Counted from the stretch's first letter, positions 7,151-16,088 are shown. The stretch is DNA of 33,548 nt from an uncultured Clostridia bacterium (GCA_944388705.1 CALXJU010000018.1:1-33548); one strand, 5' to 3'. Numbers and translations are program-made. Notes: generated by a model from the sequence alone, not told the origin.

Positions 7151-7197
7151 TAAAAGTGGCAAACCACATCTGCTTATTCTCATTTCCTACGTTTACC

Positions 7198-7226
7198 AAT
7201 ATACTACATTTTTATATAAAATACAA
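7198..7226 (-). promoter_or_regulatory. Promoter of the small hydrophobic peptide gene
   Basis: On the minus strand TTGTAT (7226-7221), a 17-base spacer and TATATT (7203-7198). Predicted start near 7191, giving a leader of about 77 bases. Confidence 0.55.
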
Positions 7227-7338
7227 GCGAACATAGTAAAAATTCACAATTAATTTTTAGTATAAATAGATATCATTATAAAATATAATTTGAGTGGTTT
7301 CAGTAAAATTGCAATAAATTTAAACAATTACCATACTT

Positions 7339-7368
7339 AAGACTAGAGTAGAATTATACTCTAGTCTT
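7339..7368 (-). terminator. Hairpin downstream of the Spo0E-like gene
   Basis: A perfect 12-bp stem AAGACTAGAGTA (7339-7350) / TACTCTAGTCTT (7357-7368) with a 6-base loop lies 26 bases past the stop of the Spo0E-like gene. There is no clean T-run on either strand, so it may be a stabilising or weakly terminating hairpin. Confidence 0.45.
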
Positions 7369-7393
7369 ATTACTATGCTTTCTTAAATCCTCA

Positions 7394-7537
7394 TTATATT
7401 TTTTCTGTTTCTCTATAATATTTTGCAATTAATTCATCAAGTTCAATACTTAGTTGATAGATTATACTATAGTCTTGTCCAGTAACTATACTTTCATTTA
7501 ATTTATCCCTTAATTTACAAATTTCATCATTTATCAT
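7394..7537 (-). CDS. Spo0E-like aspartyl-phosphate phosphatase
   Basis: The 47-residue protein starts at ATG 7537, seven bases after GGAGAG (minus 7550-7545). A longer frame from ATG 7576 would contain that ribosome site and starts at the predicted transcription start, so it is rejected. The sequence has the Spo0E pattern: two helices with LRDKLNESI in the first and the signature SxxxD as SIELD (Ser30, Asp34) in the second, followed by ELIAKYY. Family members dephosphorylate the response regulator Spo0A and so delay sporulation. Length and motif fit the family well. It stands alone with its own promoter. It suggests a spore-forming lineage, though such peptides can persist after sporulation is lost. 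Confidence 0.8.
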   Translation of the reverse strand: MINDEICKLRDKLNESIVTGQDYSIIYQLSIELDELIAKYYRETEKI

Positions 7538-7581
7538 ACAGCATCTCTCCTTTTTTACAATTATTTGTCTGTACATTTATA

Positions 7582-7610
7582 AATTAACATATTTTTACAT
7601 TTGAGTCAAT
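7582..7610 (-). promoter_or_regulatory. Promoter of the Spo0E-like gene
   Basis: On the minus strand TTGACT (7610-7605), a 17-base spacer and TAATTT (7587-7582). The predicted start near 7576 leaves a leader of about 38 bases. Confidence 0.5.
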
Positions 7611-7750
7611 AAAATATTTCAAATTTTTCAAAAATATTACGTGTTATTTCTATTGATTTCACTATAGTTCGACAACTTTTTATTATTTATTTTATATTTC
7701 TACTAATTTCTACTTAAATGATATTACTTTTTTATGACTTTTATATTACA

Positions 7751-9016
7751 TTAGTCCTTTTTTATTACAGAGATAACCATTTTTTTATCATTAAATACAT
7801 CTTTTAATACTTGTTCTACATATTCTTCATTTATTACTGTTATTTCTTCCAAAAAATCAAAACTATTCATTTCCTTAAAAAAGTCAGAGAGAAACATTCT
7901 TGAAATATCTTCTACATCATTATATTCTTTTATATATTCACCATAAATTCTTTTTCTAATCCTATTAAATTCTGTAGAATCTATTTTCATATTAGCTACT
8001 GTTTGTTTAAATCTTTCATAAACTTTTTCTGGGTCTGGTGATTGACCTGTTATTAAAATATGGGCATATCCTCTAGCATACTCATAATCTAAACTTGGTG
8101 TTGAAAATAGAAGTCCTTCATCATATAATTCTTTATATAGTTTAGAGCTTTTACCTAGTATCATATTTAATAATATTTCTATTGCAATATGTTTTTTTAC
8201 CCTTTCTTTTGTATCTGCTAATTTATCTTTTATTCCGATTACAAATATAGGTTGACTTACATCCATTTTTTGCTCAATTTTTTCTTGTACTATATCTTCT
8301 GGTTCTTCTGGATAAATTCTTTTTATTTCTCCATTTGCTTTTTGAACTATTAATCTGTTTTTTATTTCTTGTAATAATTTTTCAGGTTCAAAATCTCCAC
8401 ATACTACCATTACCATATTTGACGGATTATAAAATGTATTGTAACATTTATATAAAATTTCTTTATCTATATGACTTATTGTTTCTATTGTTCCTGTTAT
8501 ATCTAATTTTACTGGATGTTCATGATACATTGCTTCTAATGCATTCAGATACACTCTCCATTCTGGGTAGTCATCATACATCATTATTTCTTGTCCGATT
8601 ATTCCTTTTTCTTTTTCGACATTTTCATCAGTAAAATATGGATGTTGAACATAGTCCATTAATTCATCTAATGCTGGTTCAAAATTTTCTGTACATTCAA
8701 ATAAATATGCTGTATGGTCATTTGTTGTATATGCATTTGCATCTACACCTAATGCTGTTAAAGTATCTAAACTATTTACTCCACTTTCTTGTTCGAACAT
8801 TTTATGCTCTAAAAAGTGTGCAACTCCTTTAGGTACTTCTGTTTCTTGAGTTTCTCCTGGTACAACAAACTTACTGTCATTTGAACCATAGTTTGTTCCC
8901 CATATTACATATTTTTTTTGAACTCCTTTTTTAGGTATAATCATTATTGTTAAACCATTTTCTAATTTTTCAATATAAAGTTTTTCTTTTACTTTTGAGT
9001 TTTCTATTATTTGCAT
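7751..9016 (-). CDS. M16 family zinc metallopeptidase, catalytic partner (YmfH-like)
   Basis: The 421-residue protein has the inverted zinc motif HxxEH as HFLEH (residues 67-71) and the downstream Glu-rich helix EKEKGIIGQE (134-143) that supplies the third zinc ligand in M16 enzymes. The second half is the non-catalytic M16 repeat. Such proteins cut peptides inside a clam-shell chamber, often as a pair of an active and an inactive subunit; here the inactive partner is encoded directly upstream. The ATG overlaps the TAA of that gene by one base (9016), so translation is coupled. AAAGGAGG inside the upstream gene is its ribosome site. The pair resembles Bacillus YmfF/YmfH, whose exact substrate is unclear. 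No strong terminator follows. Confidence 0.88.
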   Translation of the reverse strand: MQIIENSKVKEKLYIEKLENGLTIMIIPKKGVQKKYVIWGTNYGSNDSKFVVPGETQETEVPKGVAHFLEHKMFEQESGVNSLDTLTALGVDANAYTTNDHTAYLFECTENFEPALDELMDYVQHPYFTDENVEKEKGIIGQEIMMYDDYPEWRVYLNALEAMYHEHPVKLDITGTIETISHIDKEILYKCYNTFYNPSNMVMVVCGDFEPEKLLQEIKNRLIVQKANGEIKRIYPEEPEDIVQEKIEQKMDVSQPIFVIGIKDKLADTKERVKKHIAIEILLNMILGKSSKLYKELYDEGLLFSTPSLDYEYARGYAHILITGQSPDPEKVYERFKQTVANMKIDSTEFNRIRKRIYGEYIKEYNDVEDISRMFLSDFFKEMNSFDFLEEITVINEEYVEQVLKDVFNDKKMVISVIKKD

Positions 9017-10308
9017 TATTGTTCCTCCTTTGCTGTTTCTATATTTTTTAAGAAATAGATTGTGTTTATTGTTATTGAATTTGCAATTTTTATAATATCT
9101 TCTTTTGATACTTTTTGTATTTTTTCAATATATTTATCTATTGAAACTTTACTTCCACTTAATTCTTGTCCGAAAAAATATGTTATTTCTGTATCTTGTT
9201 CATCATCTATACTTTTTATTGTTGATATTATTCCTTTTTTTGCATTTTCTATATCTTCATCTGTAAAATTACCTGTTTTCATATCTTCTAATTGTTTTCT
9301 GATTATTTTCATTGCTTTTTCATAATTTTTTATTTCTATTCCACATTTAACAAATATATTATTTTTATATCTTACATAGTTTGAACCTGCTGTGTATGCT
9401 AAACTTGCTTTTTCCCTTACTTCTTGAAACATTTTTGAATTTGCTGAACCACCTAATATTGCATTATATAATAATGTGTCATATCTTTGTTCTTCATTCT
9501 CTAAATGTAAGTCTAATCCTATTACTATTTTCCCTTGTGTTACTTCCATTTCTTCTTTTACTTCTTTTTCTTGTACTTCTGGCTTCTCTTCTATTTCATT
9601 TGTTATATATTTTGCATCTCTTTCTTGTAAGTTTTTGATATTGTCATTTTCTTCTACAAGTTTTATTGTTTCTTCATCTATGCTTCCTGATACGAATATA
9701 TCGATTTTACATTCTAATTTTATTTTTTCATAGTATTCATATAATACTTTTGCATCTATTTTTCCTAAATCTTCTATATATCCATATTTATAAAGTCCAT
9801 ATGGCTGATTTTTATACATTTCTTCTATACATCTGTCAAATGCATATCTTGCTTTATTATCTGGCTTTCCTTCTATTATTCTTTTTATATTTTCTTTTTC
9901 TTGTTTTACATATTCTTCTTTAAATATTCCGTTTTCTGTTAATGGATTAAATACTATTTCTAATAACTTTTCTATACTAGTTTTCAACATATTTTCATCT
10001 TGTTGTGGAAGATATTTGTCATTTATTGATTCTAGATAGAATTTTAATACATGATTATCTCCTGTTTTGTCTATTCCATTGTCAAAACTTGCACCATACA
10101 TCTCTTCTAATTCTTGACTTATTTGCATTGATGTTGGCATATTTTGTGTTCCTCTTCTTAATACTGCTGATAGTAACGAATTTTTAGTTACATTTTCTCT
10201 TGTTATTGGCATACTTAAAAATACTGCTATTAAGTTTGTTTTGAATTTTTCTGTTTTTATTAAGTGTACTTTTATTCCTTTTTTGATTTCTTTTTCTTTG
10301 TATTGCAT
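9016..10308 (-). CDS. M16 family peptidase-like protein, non-catalytic partner (YmfF-like)
   Basis: The 430 residues have the M16 fold signatures: the N-terminal part LLSAVLRRGTQNMP followed by LEEMYGASFD, and a second-half LGGSANSKMFQEVREKASLAY that is typical of the substrate-side domain. The zinc motif HxxEH is absent at the place where the partner has it, so this is the inactive half of the heterodimer. It is co-transcribed and translationally coupled with the catalytic gene. Residues about 225-250 are a Glu/Lys-rich linker between the two halves. ATG start with GGAAAGGAAGA upstream. Confidence 0.85.
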   Translation of the reverse strand: MQYKEKEIKKGIKVHLIKTEKFKTNLIAVFLSMPITRENVTKNSLLSAVLRRGTQNMPTSMQISQELEEMYGASFDNGIDKTGDNHVLKFYLESINDKYLPQQDENMLKTSIEKLLEIVFNPLTENGIFKEEYVKQEKENIKRIIEGKPDNKARYAFDRCIEEMYKNQPYGLYKYGYIEDLGKIDAKVLYEYYEKIKLECKIDIFVSGSIDEETIKLVEENDNIKNLQERDAKYITNEIEEKPEVQEKEVKEEMEVTQGKIVIGLDLHLENEEQRYDTLLYNAILGGSANSKMFQEVREKASLAYTAGSNYVRYKNNIFVKCGIEIKNYEKAMKIIRKQLEDMKTGNFTDEDIENAKKGIISTIKSIDDEQDTEITYFFGQELSGSKVSIDKYIEKIQKVSKEDIIKIANSITINTIYFLKNIETAKEEQ

Positions 10309-10342
10309 TTTTCATCTTCCTTTCCATTTTTTCCTAATGTAT

Positions 10343-10372
10343 AGTATAATATATTTTTGATTTATTATTCAA
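10343..10372 (-). promoter_or_regulatory. Promoter of the M16 peptidase pair
   Basis: On the minus strand TTGAAT (10372-10367), an 18-base spacer and TATACT (10348-10343). It lies between the rpsU terminator and the M16 start codon. Confidence 0.5.
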
Positions 10373-10410
10373 GTATTTTTTTAATTTACTTTTATAATTG
10401 ATAAAAAACT

Positions 10411-10439
10411 AAAGAGAGAATTTTCAAAATTCTCTCTTT
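10411..10439 (-). terminator. Terminator after rpsU
   Basis: Perfect 14-base arms AAAGAGAGAATTTT (10411-10424) and AAAATTCTCTCTTT (10426-10439), with a T-rich stretch AGTTTTTT after them on the minus strand. It is 7 bases past the rpsU stop and isolates the M16 pair. Confidence 0.75.
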
Positions 10440-10445
10440 TTAATA

Positions 10446-10616
10446 TTAAAATTTTCTTTTTCTTGCTGCCTCTGATTTTTTCTTTCTTTTAACACTTGGT
10501 TTTTCATAATGTTCTCTTTTGCGAACTTCTTGAAGAACCCCATTTCTTGCACATTGTCTTTTAAATCTTTTTAGTGCATCTTCTATATTTCCATTATTAA
10601 CTTTTATTTCTGACAT
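10446..10616 (-). CDS. rpsU: Small ribosomal subunit protein bS21
   Basis: The 56-codon gene encodes the S21 pattern: N-terminal SEIKVNNG, the helix [29 protein letters not shown] split by the conserved FKR and R/E pairs, and a Lys/Arg-rich tail ending RKRKF. S21 binds the 30S platform near the anti-Shine-Dalgarno end of 16S rRNA and helps initiation. The start is set by AAGGAGG about 7 bases upstream. It has its own strong promoter at 10692-10721 and a strong terminator, so it forms a single-gene unit with a leader of about 70 bases. The length is normal for the family. Confidence 0.95.
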   Translation of the reverse strand: MSEIKVNNGNIEDALKRFKRQCARNGVLQEVRKREHYEKPSVKRKKKSEAARKRKF

Positions 10617-10691
10617 TAATATTCCCCTCCTTCCGGCGTTTAGAACACTGTATGCGGGATTTCGTTTGTTCTCATCCTATATACGTTAAAT

Positions 10692-10721
10692 ATTATACAT
10701 TATTTATATACGGGTTGTCAA
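10692..10721 (-). promoter_or_regulatory. Promoter of rpsU
   Basis: On the minus strand a perfect TTGACA (10721-10716), an 18-base spacer and a perfect TATAAT (10697-10692), the best sigma-A-type promoter in the window. Confidence 0.75.
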
Positions 10722-10748
10722 GTCTTTTGGAAGATTTTTATATATTAA

Positions 10749-13037
10749 CTAATTACTTCCATATAGTGCTAAATTTACCAAACTATTTATTATGTTTGTA
10801 TTTTCTAATGAAACTGATGAATGTATCCATCTTTTTCTTCCTGTTAATGTTGTTCTTTCCCAACAGCCAATACCATCATATTGTGCTCCACCAGAATTTG
10901 ATTTTGATAATATTTTTATGTTTTCGTCAGTTTTAAATCTTATTAATGCACAATTATCAGTATATGTTCCTAATGATACACTACCTAATAATTTACTTCC
11001 TTCTGTTGTTAGACTTGTTGTTACAGTACGTTCTTGTGTTGTTATTCCTTCTTGTATCATTGGTAACTTATTAGTATCACAAGCATCATTTGAGATTGTT
11101 ATTAAATTAGTATATTGTGCTATTTCACTAATATTACTAGGTAAATAATCCCATACTAAGTTATTAACAATTATTAAATCATAATTTTCTTTTTCATTAT
11201 TTAATAATGTTGTTATCTGTCCAGCATTATTAGTTGAATCACTGTACGTTCTAGATTCTGCATAAAAACTTGCATTTTGATTTAGCTTATTAACTATATT
11301 ATTTGCTGTACTTTGAGCTGAATTAGCATTATTATTAGTTGCTACTACAACCAATATTCTCGTTGGTGTTATTGAATTGTTAGAAAATTTATATGAACCC
11401 CATCGTTCTCTTCCTAATGCTGTATAAAATGCTTTTTTCAGTGTATTATTACTATTTGCTATATATTCATATATGTCCTCATATCCTGTTACATTATTTT
11501 GAGTTATTATACTACTATATGATCCGTTATAATCTTTTAATGGATAATAATAAACTGTTTGAGTATTTGTTCCTGATGTCACAGCTATATTATTTCTCTT
11601 AAAGTCTAGATTTAATCTTCCTGCAGGAACTGTTGTCTCTATATTAGCTTCTGTTTCTAAATATTTATCACCAATTCTATAATAGAATTTTCCTGATGAT
11701 GTACTTTTCCCTAATATATAAAGATTTTCTTCTTGTACTACTTCTTTTGTTTCTGAATTATTTACAACTGAATATCCATTATATATTTTTCCACCTATAT
11801 ATAACCCTTGTACGAAACTCATTAATGATACATTATTCATTAGTAAATCCCATTCTGTCTCTTTTAGTTCTGGCATTTGAAATTCTATTATATCTGTAGC
11901 TTCTGAATATTTATTATAATTTGCTATTGCAATTGATAAATTTCTTTCTATTTTATTTCTTATTACTGCTAATCTATGTTGATTAAATGTTGATAATTCA
12001 TTTTCTATATTACCTGCACCGCTATTATCACCAGTAAATGTAAATATTTTTCTTGTATCTCCTGGCCATAATTGTTGTATTGAATATGTACCATTATCTT
12101 GTAAAACTACATCATATGCATTATCATATGTTAATTTATCTAGCCCATATCCTTTTACTCTATCTGTAAATTCTTTTGCAGCAACATAATACTTTATTGC
12201 TGATGTATTATTTTTTATTACTTCATTATAATATTGTAAGGCTGCAGCTCCCCTATATTCACCTTGTACTGCTCTTTCTCCATTTGAATTATAAAAAATT
12301 TCATCATCACTTGAATCAGCAGTCCCTTTATTATCATAATAATATTTTGTTCCATTTAATTTAATGTATGGGTATTCTGTTCCAGCAACATTTTCTGTCA
12401 AATTAGTTTCTGGTGTTATTTCTATATTATTGTAAGATACTTTTCCTGAATTATCAATTTTTATTCCTTCTACTAAATATCCAGAATCATTTACATATGT
12501 TCCATCACTTAATGTTCCTTGTATTGTAATGTAATTATCTAGTGTATATGTTATTACAATATCCATTACTCCTCTTTGATATCTACAACTATAATTTATG
12601 TATGGCTTTAACCCAAACATGGTCTCTCCATTATTATCTACCGGTTGTCCATCTTGTGTATATAAATAATTTACATTTTTATAAGGTGAATATATGTAAA
12701 AACCATCATACATTGTATATACTAATGCTGGTATATAACTATTTAATTCTTCTTCTGTATATCCATTAAGCCCAAATGTAGACATTATTGAATTTTTAAA
12801 TGTCGTAATTGAAGCTTCTATATCTCTCATTCTTGAATTTGATAAATCTGACATTGTACTATTTGCTGTATTTAATTGAAATGCTTTTATTGCATCATAA
12901 GTAGCTGATGTTAATTTTGTATCATATAATGTTTGCAAATTTAATGTCGATATTTGAAATTGTGTATATGCGGAAAGAACTATTGAGATAGGTATTATTA
13001 TGATTAAAAATATTATTGCTAAATTTTGAATTTTCAT
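10749..13037 (-). CDS. Membrane-anchored extracytoplasmic protein of unknown function
   Basis: The 762 residues start with one hydrophobic helix (about 4-25) preceded by a single Lys, an N-in anchor or uncleaved signal like that of pseudopilins and TadE/TadG-type proteins. The following helix (LYDTKLTSATYDAIKAF) fits a pilin-like stalk, but no pilin motif is clear. The middle is rich in Asn, Tyr, Thr and Gly with secreted-protein composition. From about residue 560 there is an alpha/beta pattern: strand RILVVVATN, strand YDLIIVNNL, strand LITISND, then a GRKRWIHSSVS strand and a final helix, which recalls class I amidotransferase-like (GATase1/ThuA) folds without a visible catalytic triad. 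The ribosome site is weak. It has its own promoter and precedes rpsU. The function is not recognised; the fold remark is inference. Confidence 0.6.
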   Translation of the reverse strand: MKIQNLAIIFLIIIIPISIVLSAYTQFQISTLNLQTLYDTKLTSATYDAIKAFQLNTANSTMSDLSNSRMRDIEASITTFKNSIMSTFGLNGYTEEELNSYIPALVYTMYDGFYIYSPYKNVNYLYTQDGQPVDNNGETMFGLKPYINYSCRYQRGVMDIVITYTLDNYITIQGTLSDGTYVNDSGYLVEGIKIDNSGKVSYNNIEITPETNLTENVAGTEYPYIKLNGTKYYYDNKGTADSSDDEIFYNSNGERAVQGEYRGAAALQYYNEVIKNNTSAIKYYVAAKEFTDRVKGYGLDKLTYDNAYDVVLQDNGTYSIQQLWPGDTRKIFTFTGDNSGAGNIENELSTFNQHRLAVIRNKIERNLSIAIANYNKYSEATDIIEFQMPELKETEWDLLMNNVSLMSFVQGLYIGGKIYNGYSVVNNSETKEVVQEENLYILGKSTSSGKFYYRIGDKYLETEANIETTVPAGRLNLDFKRNNIAVTSGTNTQTVYYYPLKDYNGSYSSIITQNNVTGYEDIYEYIANSNNTLKKAFYTALGRERWGSYKFSNNSITPTRILVVVATNNNANSAQSTANNIVNKLNQNASFYAESRTYSDSTNNAGQITTLLNNEKENYDLIIVNNLVWDYLPSNISEIAQYTNLITISNDACDTNKLPMIQEGITTQERTVTTSLTTEGSKLLGSVSLGTYTDNCALIRFKTDENIKILSKSNSGGAQYDGIGCWERTTLTGRKRWIHSSVSLENTNIINSLVNLALYGSN

Positions 13038-13075
13038 ATGTATCTCATCACTCTCTTCTTTTTCTTCATATAATA

Positions 13076-13104
13076 TAATTACTACATTTATCGATTTTTG
13101 TCAA
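13076..13104 (-). promoter_or_regulatory. Promoter of the 762-residue protein gene
   Basis: On the minus strand TTGACA (13104-13099), a 17-base spacer and TAATTA (13081-13076). It is about 40 bases from the ATG at 13037. Confidence 0.5.
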
Positions 13105-13137
13105 TAGATAAAATTGGAAGTTTTGTCTATAAAGCTC

Positions 13138-13164
13138 AAAAAGAGTGCATTTCTACACCCTTTT
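13138..13164 (-). terminator. Terminator after ftsH
   Basis: On the minus strand AAAAGGGTGT pairs with GCACTCTTTT (two G-T pairs) around an AGAAAT loop, ending in a T-run, 16 bases past the ftsH stop. Confidence 0.6.
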
Positions 13165-13179
13165 ATTTTTATAAATTTA

Positions 13180-14979
13180 TTATGCAAATATTTTATCAAA
13201 TTCTTCGCCTTCGATTTTTTCTTTTTCTAATAGCACTTGTGCAACTGCATGAAGTTTATCTACATGTTCTGTTAATATTTGTTTTGCTCTATTATATGCT
13301 TTATCTATTATTGTTTTTACTTCCTCATCTATTATTCCTGCAGTTTCTTCTGAATAATCTTTAGTTTGTGCGAAATCTCTACCTAAAAATACTTCTCCTT
13401 GACCTCCACCAAACATTATTGTTCCAACTCTATCACTCATACCATATTTTGTTACCATATTTCTTGCTATTTGTGATGCTCTTTCTATATCATTACTTGC
13501 TCCTGTTGATATATCATTTAATATTATTGCTTCTGCAACTCTACCTCCAAGTAATGAGACAATATTTTCTTCCATTTCTGTTTTTGACATAAATGACTTA
13601 TCTTCTGTTGGTCTATACATTGTATATCCACCAGCCATTCCTCTAGGTACTATTGATATTTGATGTACAGGGTCTTGTGTTTCTAAGAATCTACTTACTA
13701 CAGCATGACCTGCTTCATGATATGCTACTAGTCTATTTTCTTTTTCACTTCTTACTCTTGTTTTCTTTTCAGGTCCCATAGTTACTTTTACCATGGCATC
13801 TTCTATTTCTTTCATTCCTATTTCTTTAAAGTTTCTTCTTGCTGCTAATAATGCTGCTTCATTTAATACATTTTCAAGGTCTGCTCCTGCAAATCCTGAT
13901 GTGTTTTTTGCTATTACTTTTAAATCTACATCTTCTGCTAATCTCTTTTTACGTGCATGTACTTCTAATATTTGCTCTCTTGCTTTTACATCTGGACTTG
14001 ATACTACTATTTGTCTATCAAATCTTCCTGCTCTTAATAATGCTTTATCTAATACATCTGGTCTATTTGTTGCTGCTAAAATTATTACACCTTCATTATC
14101 TGAGAATCCATCCATTTCAACAAGTAATTGGTTTAATGTTTGTTCTCTTTCATCATGTCCTCCTCCTAAACCAGCACCTCTTTGTCTTCCTACTGCATCT
14201 ATTTCATCTATAAATATTATACATGGTGCTGTCTTTTTAGCTTGTTCAAACAAATCTCTTACTCTTGATGCACCTACACCAACAAACATTTCTACGAAGT
14301 CTGAACCACTTATTATATAAAATGGTACTCCTGCTTCTCCTGCTACTGCTTTTGCTAATAATGTTTTTCCTGTTCCTGGTTGACCTACAAGTAATACTCC
14401 TTTTGGAATTCTTGCTCCCATGTCTGTATATTTTTTTGGATTTTTTAAAAAGTCTACTATTTCTTGTAATTCTTCTTTTTCTTCATCTACACCTGCTACA
14501 TCTGCAAATGTTATTCTATTTTTTTCTCCTGCATTTACAAGTCTAGCTTTACTTTTGCCAAATGACATTGTTTTTCCTCCGCCTTGGCTATTTGTACTCA
14601 TCATCATAAACCAGAATATGAAGAATATTATTAATAATCCAAATGGTGTTATTAGACTAAATATTGTTATCCATATTGATTGTTTTTGCTCTTCTAATGT
14701 AAATTCACCTGTTTTTAAGTATTCTTCTGTATATGTCATGAAGCTATCTAAACTTGGTATATTTACTTCTTTTTCTAGTTTAGAATTTTTAAGTTTTACT
14801 GTTGCCATACTTCCATCTGCAGAAATTTCTATATTTTCTACTTCTCTGTTTTCAATACTGGTTATTAATTCAGAATATGTCATTTTTGAAGCACTATTTT
14901 CCATAATTGACGATAATAATACTATTACTATTATTCCTATTATTAACCATATTGCTAATGTCTTGATTCCTTTTTTCAA
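13180..14979 (-). CDS. ftsH: ATP-dependent zinc metalloprotease FtsH
   Basis: The 599-residue protein has two membrane helices (7-24 and about 105-128) around a small extracytoplasmic domain. The AAA+ module has Walker A GQPGTGKT (199-206), Walker B IIFIDEID (254-261) and the second region of homology [20 protein letters not shown]. The M41 protease has zinc site HEAGH (421-425). FtsH forms a membrane hexamer that extracts and degrades misfolded membrane proteins and short-lived regulators. The start is TTG at 14979, fixed by AGGAGG (14993-14988) with 8 bases spacing; the first residues MKKGIKTL fit a cytoplasmic N-terminus. It has its own promoter though it follows tilS, a common Bacillota order. 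All key residues are present. Confidence 0.97.
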   Translation of the reverse strand: MKKGIKTLAIWLIIGIIVIVLLSSIMENSASKMTYSELITSIENREVENIEISADGSMATVKLKNSKLEKEVNIPSLDSFMTYTEEYLKTGEFTLEEQKQSIWITIFSLITPFGLLIIFFIFWFMMMSTNSQGGGKTMSFGKSKARLVNAGEKNRITFADVAGVDEEKEELQEIVDFLKNPKKYTDMGARIPKGVLLVGQPGTGKTLLAKAVAGEAGVPFYIISGSDFVEMFVGVGASRVRDLFEQAKKTAPCIIFIDEIDAVGRQRGAGLGGGHDEREQTLNQLLVEMDGFSDNEGVIILAATNRPDVLDKALLRAGRFDRQIVVSSPDVKAREQILEVHARKKRLAEDVDLKVIAKNTSGFAGADLENVLNEAALLAARRNFKEIGMKEIEDAMVKVTMGPEKKTRVRSEKENRLVAYHEAGHAVVSRFLETQDPVHQISIVPRGMAGGYTMYRPTEDKSFMSKTEMEENIVSLLGGRVAEAIILNDISTGASNDIERASQIARNMVTKYGMSDRVGTIMFGGGQGEVFLGRDFAQTKDYSEETAGIIDEEVKTIIDKAYNRAKQILTEHVDKLHAVAQVLLEKEKIEGEEFDKIFA

Positions 14980-15014
14980 TTTTGTGTCCTCCTATTTCTT
15001 TTTATTACATTGAA

Positions 15015-15043
15015 ACTATAACACACCTTTTTTCTTTTTTCAA
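15015..15043 (-). promoter_or_regulatory. Promoter of ftsH
   Basis: On the minus strand TTGAAA (15043-15038), a 17-base spacer and TATAGT (15020-15015), in the 122-base gap after tilS. Confidence 0.55.
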
Positions 15044-15101
15044 TAGTTTATTTATGAATTTTTTGTGTCCTTTTTGTTACATTTTTTAGGTTTTTCTACG
15101 G

Positions 15102-16088
15102 TTAGTCCTTCTGAGATATAAAAAATATTTTTCTATTCTTTACTAAAACTTTTAAATTTTTGTTAGGTGTTAAATATTTATTTCCTATATTATTATTACA
15201 TAATTTTATTAAATCTTGTATATGTATTTTCTCAATTCCTTCACTTGAGCCAAATAAGTTCTTTGTTGCTAAGATTATTATTCTATTTTTTATTACTGTT
15301 TCTTGCTCATTAAATTCTTTTAATTTTAATATTATTTGTTTATCGTTTTTTTCTAATAAAATCTTATTATAGATTTTTTGTGTTTCTTTTTCTAGGTAAT
15401 TGTCTTCTTCCGTAATAAGTTCTGATAATCTATTCATCGTTTCTATTATATTTGGATTAAATTCTTTCTTTATATACGGAATTACGATGTTTCTGATTTT
15501 ATTTCTTGTATATTCATTTTCAAAATTTGTCTTATCTATTCGTGGTTCAAGTTTATTTTCTTCACAATATTGCTCTATTTCACTTCTTTCACATTCTATT
15601 AGTGGTCTTATATATTTATTATCTCTTTTAGGTTCTATTCCTTTAAGGCCTGAAATACCACTTCCCCTAAGTATGTGCATTATTATTGTTTCTATTTTGT
15701 CATTTTTATTGTGTGCTATTCCTATTTTATTTGAACCTGTTTTTTGCAAGATTTCTTCAAAAAATTCATATCTAACTTTTCTTCCAGCTTCTTCTGTTCC
15801 TATTTTTTTAGTATTTGCTATTTTTTCTACATCTATTCTTTTGATATAACATTCTATGTTATTTTTTTTGCAATATTCCTGCACATATTTTTCATCTTCA
15901 ATTGCTTCTTCTCTTATCATATGGTTTATATGTGCAACTACTATTTCAAATTCTAGTCCTTCTCTTAATTGCCTTAAAATATCTAACATAGTAATTGAAT
16001 CAGGTCCTCCTGATACTCCTAATACAATTTTATCTCCATTTTCTATTAAATTATATTTTTTTATTGTTTCTAATACTTTTTTAATCAT
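15102..16088 (-). CDS. tilS: tRNA(Ile)-lysidine synthase
   Basis: The PP-loop ATPase motif SGGPDS is near residue 28, followed by the TilS signatures AHIxH and RGSGISGLKGI. The HHxxDxxET box is present as HNKNDKIET, with Asn in place of the second His. TilS ligates lysine to C34 of tRNA-Ile(CAU), changing its decoding from AUG to AUA; it is essential and suits an AUA-rich genome like this one. At 328 residues it is shorter than the usual 430-460. The catalytic and middle domains are present, while the C-terminal domain is reduced to about 60 residues ending VKNRKIFFIS. ATG 16088 follows AAAGG by 7 bases and lies inside the end of dnaB (8-base overlap); a TTG one codon upstream is less well placed. 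Confidence 0.92.
   Translation of the reverse strand: MIKKVLETIKKYNLIENGDKIVLGVSGGPDSITMLDILRQLREGLEFEIVVAHINHMIREEAIEDEKYVQEYCKKNNIECYIKRIDVEKIANTKKIGTEEAGRKVRYEFFEEILQKTGSNKIGIAHNKNDKIETIIMHILRGSGISGLKGIEPKRDNKYIRPLIECERSEIEQYCEENKLEPRIDKTNFENEYTRNKIRNIVIPYIKKEFNPNIIETMNRLSELITEEDNYLEKETQKIYNKILLEKNDKQIILKLKEFNEQETVIKNRIIILATKNLFGSSEGIEKIHIQDLIKLCNNNIGNKYLTPNKNLKVLVKNRKIFFISQKD

Noticed and set aside
6987..7253. 88-codon plus-strand frame opposite the small hydrophobic peptide
   Set aside because: It begins inside the antisense RNA terminator, has no ribosome site, and is antisense to the better supported peptide gene.
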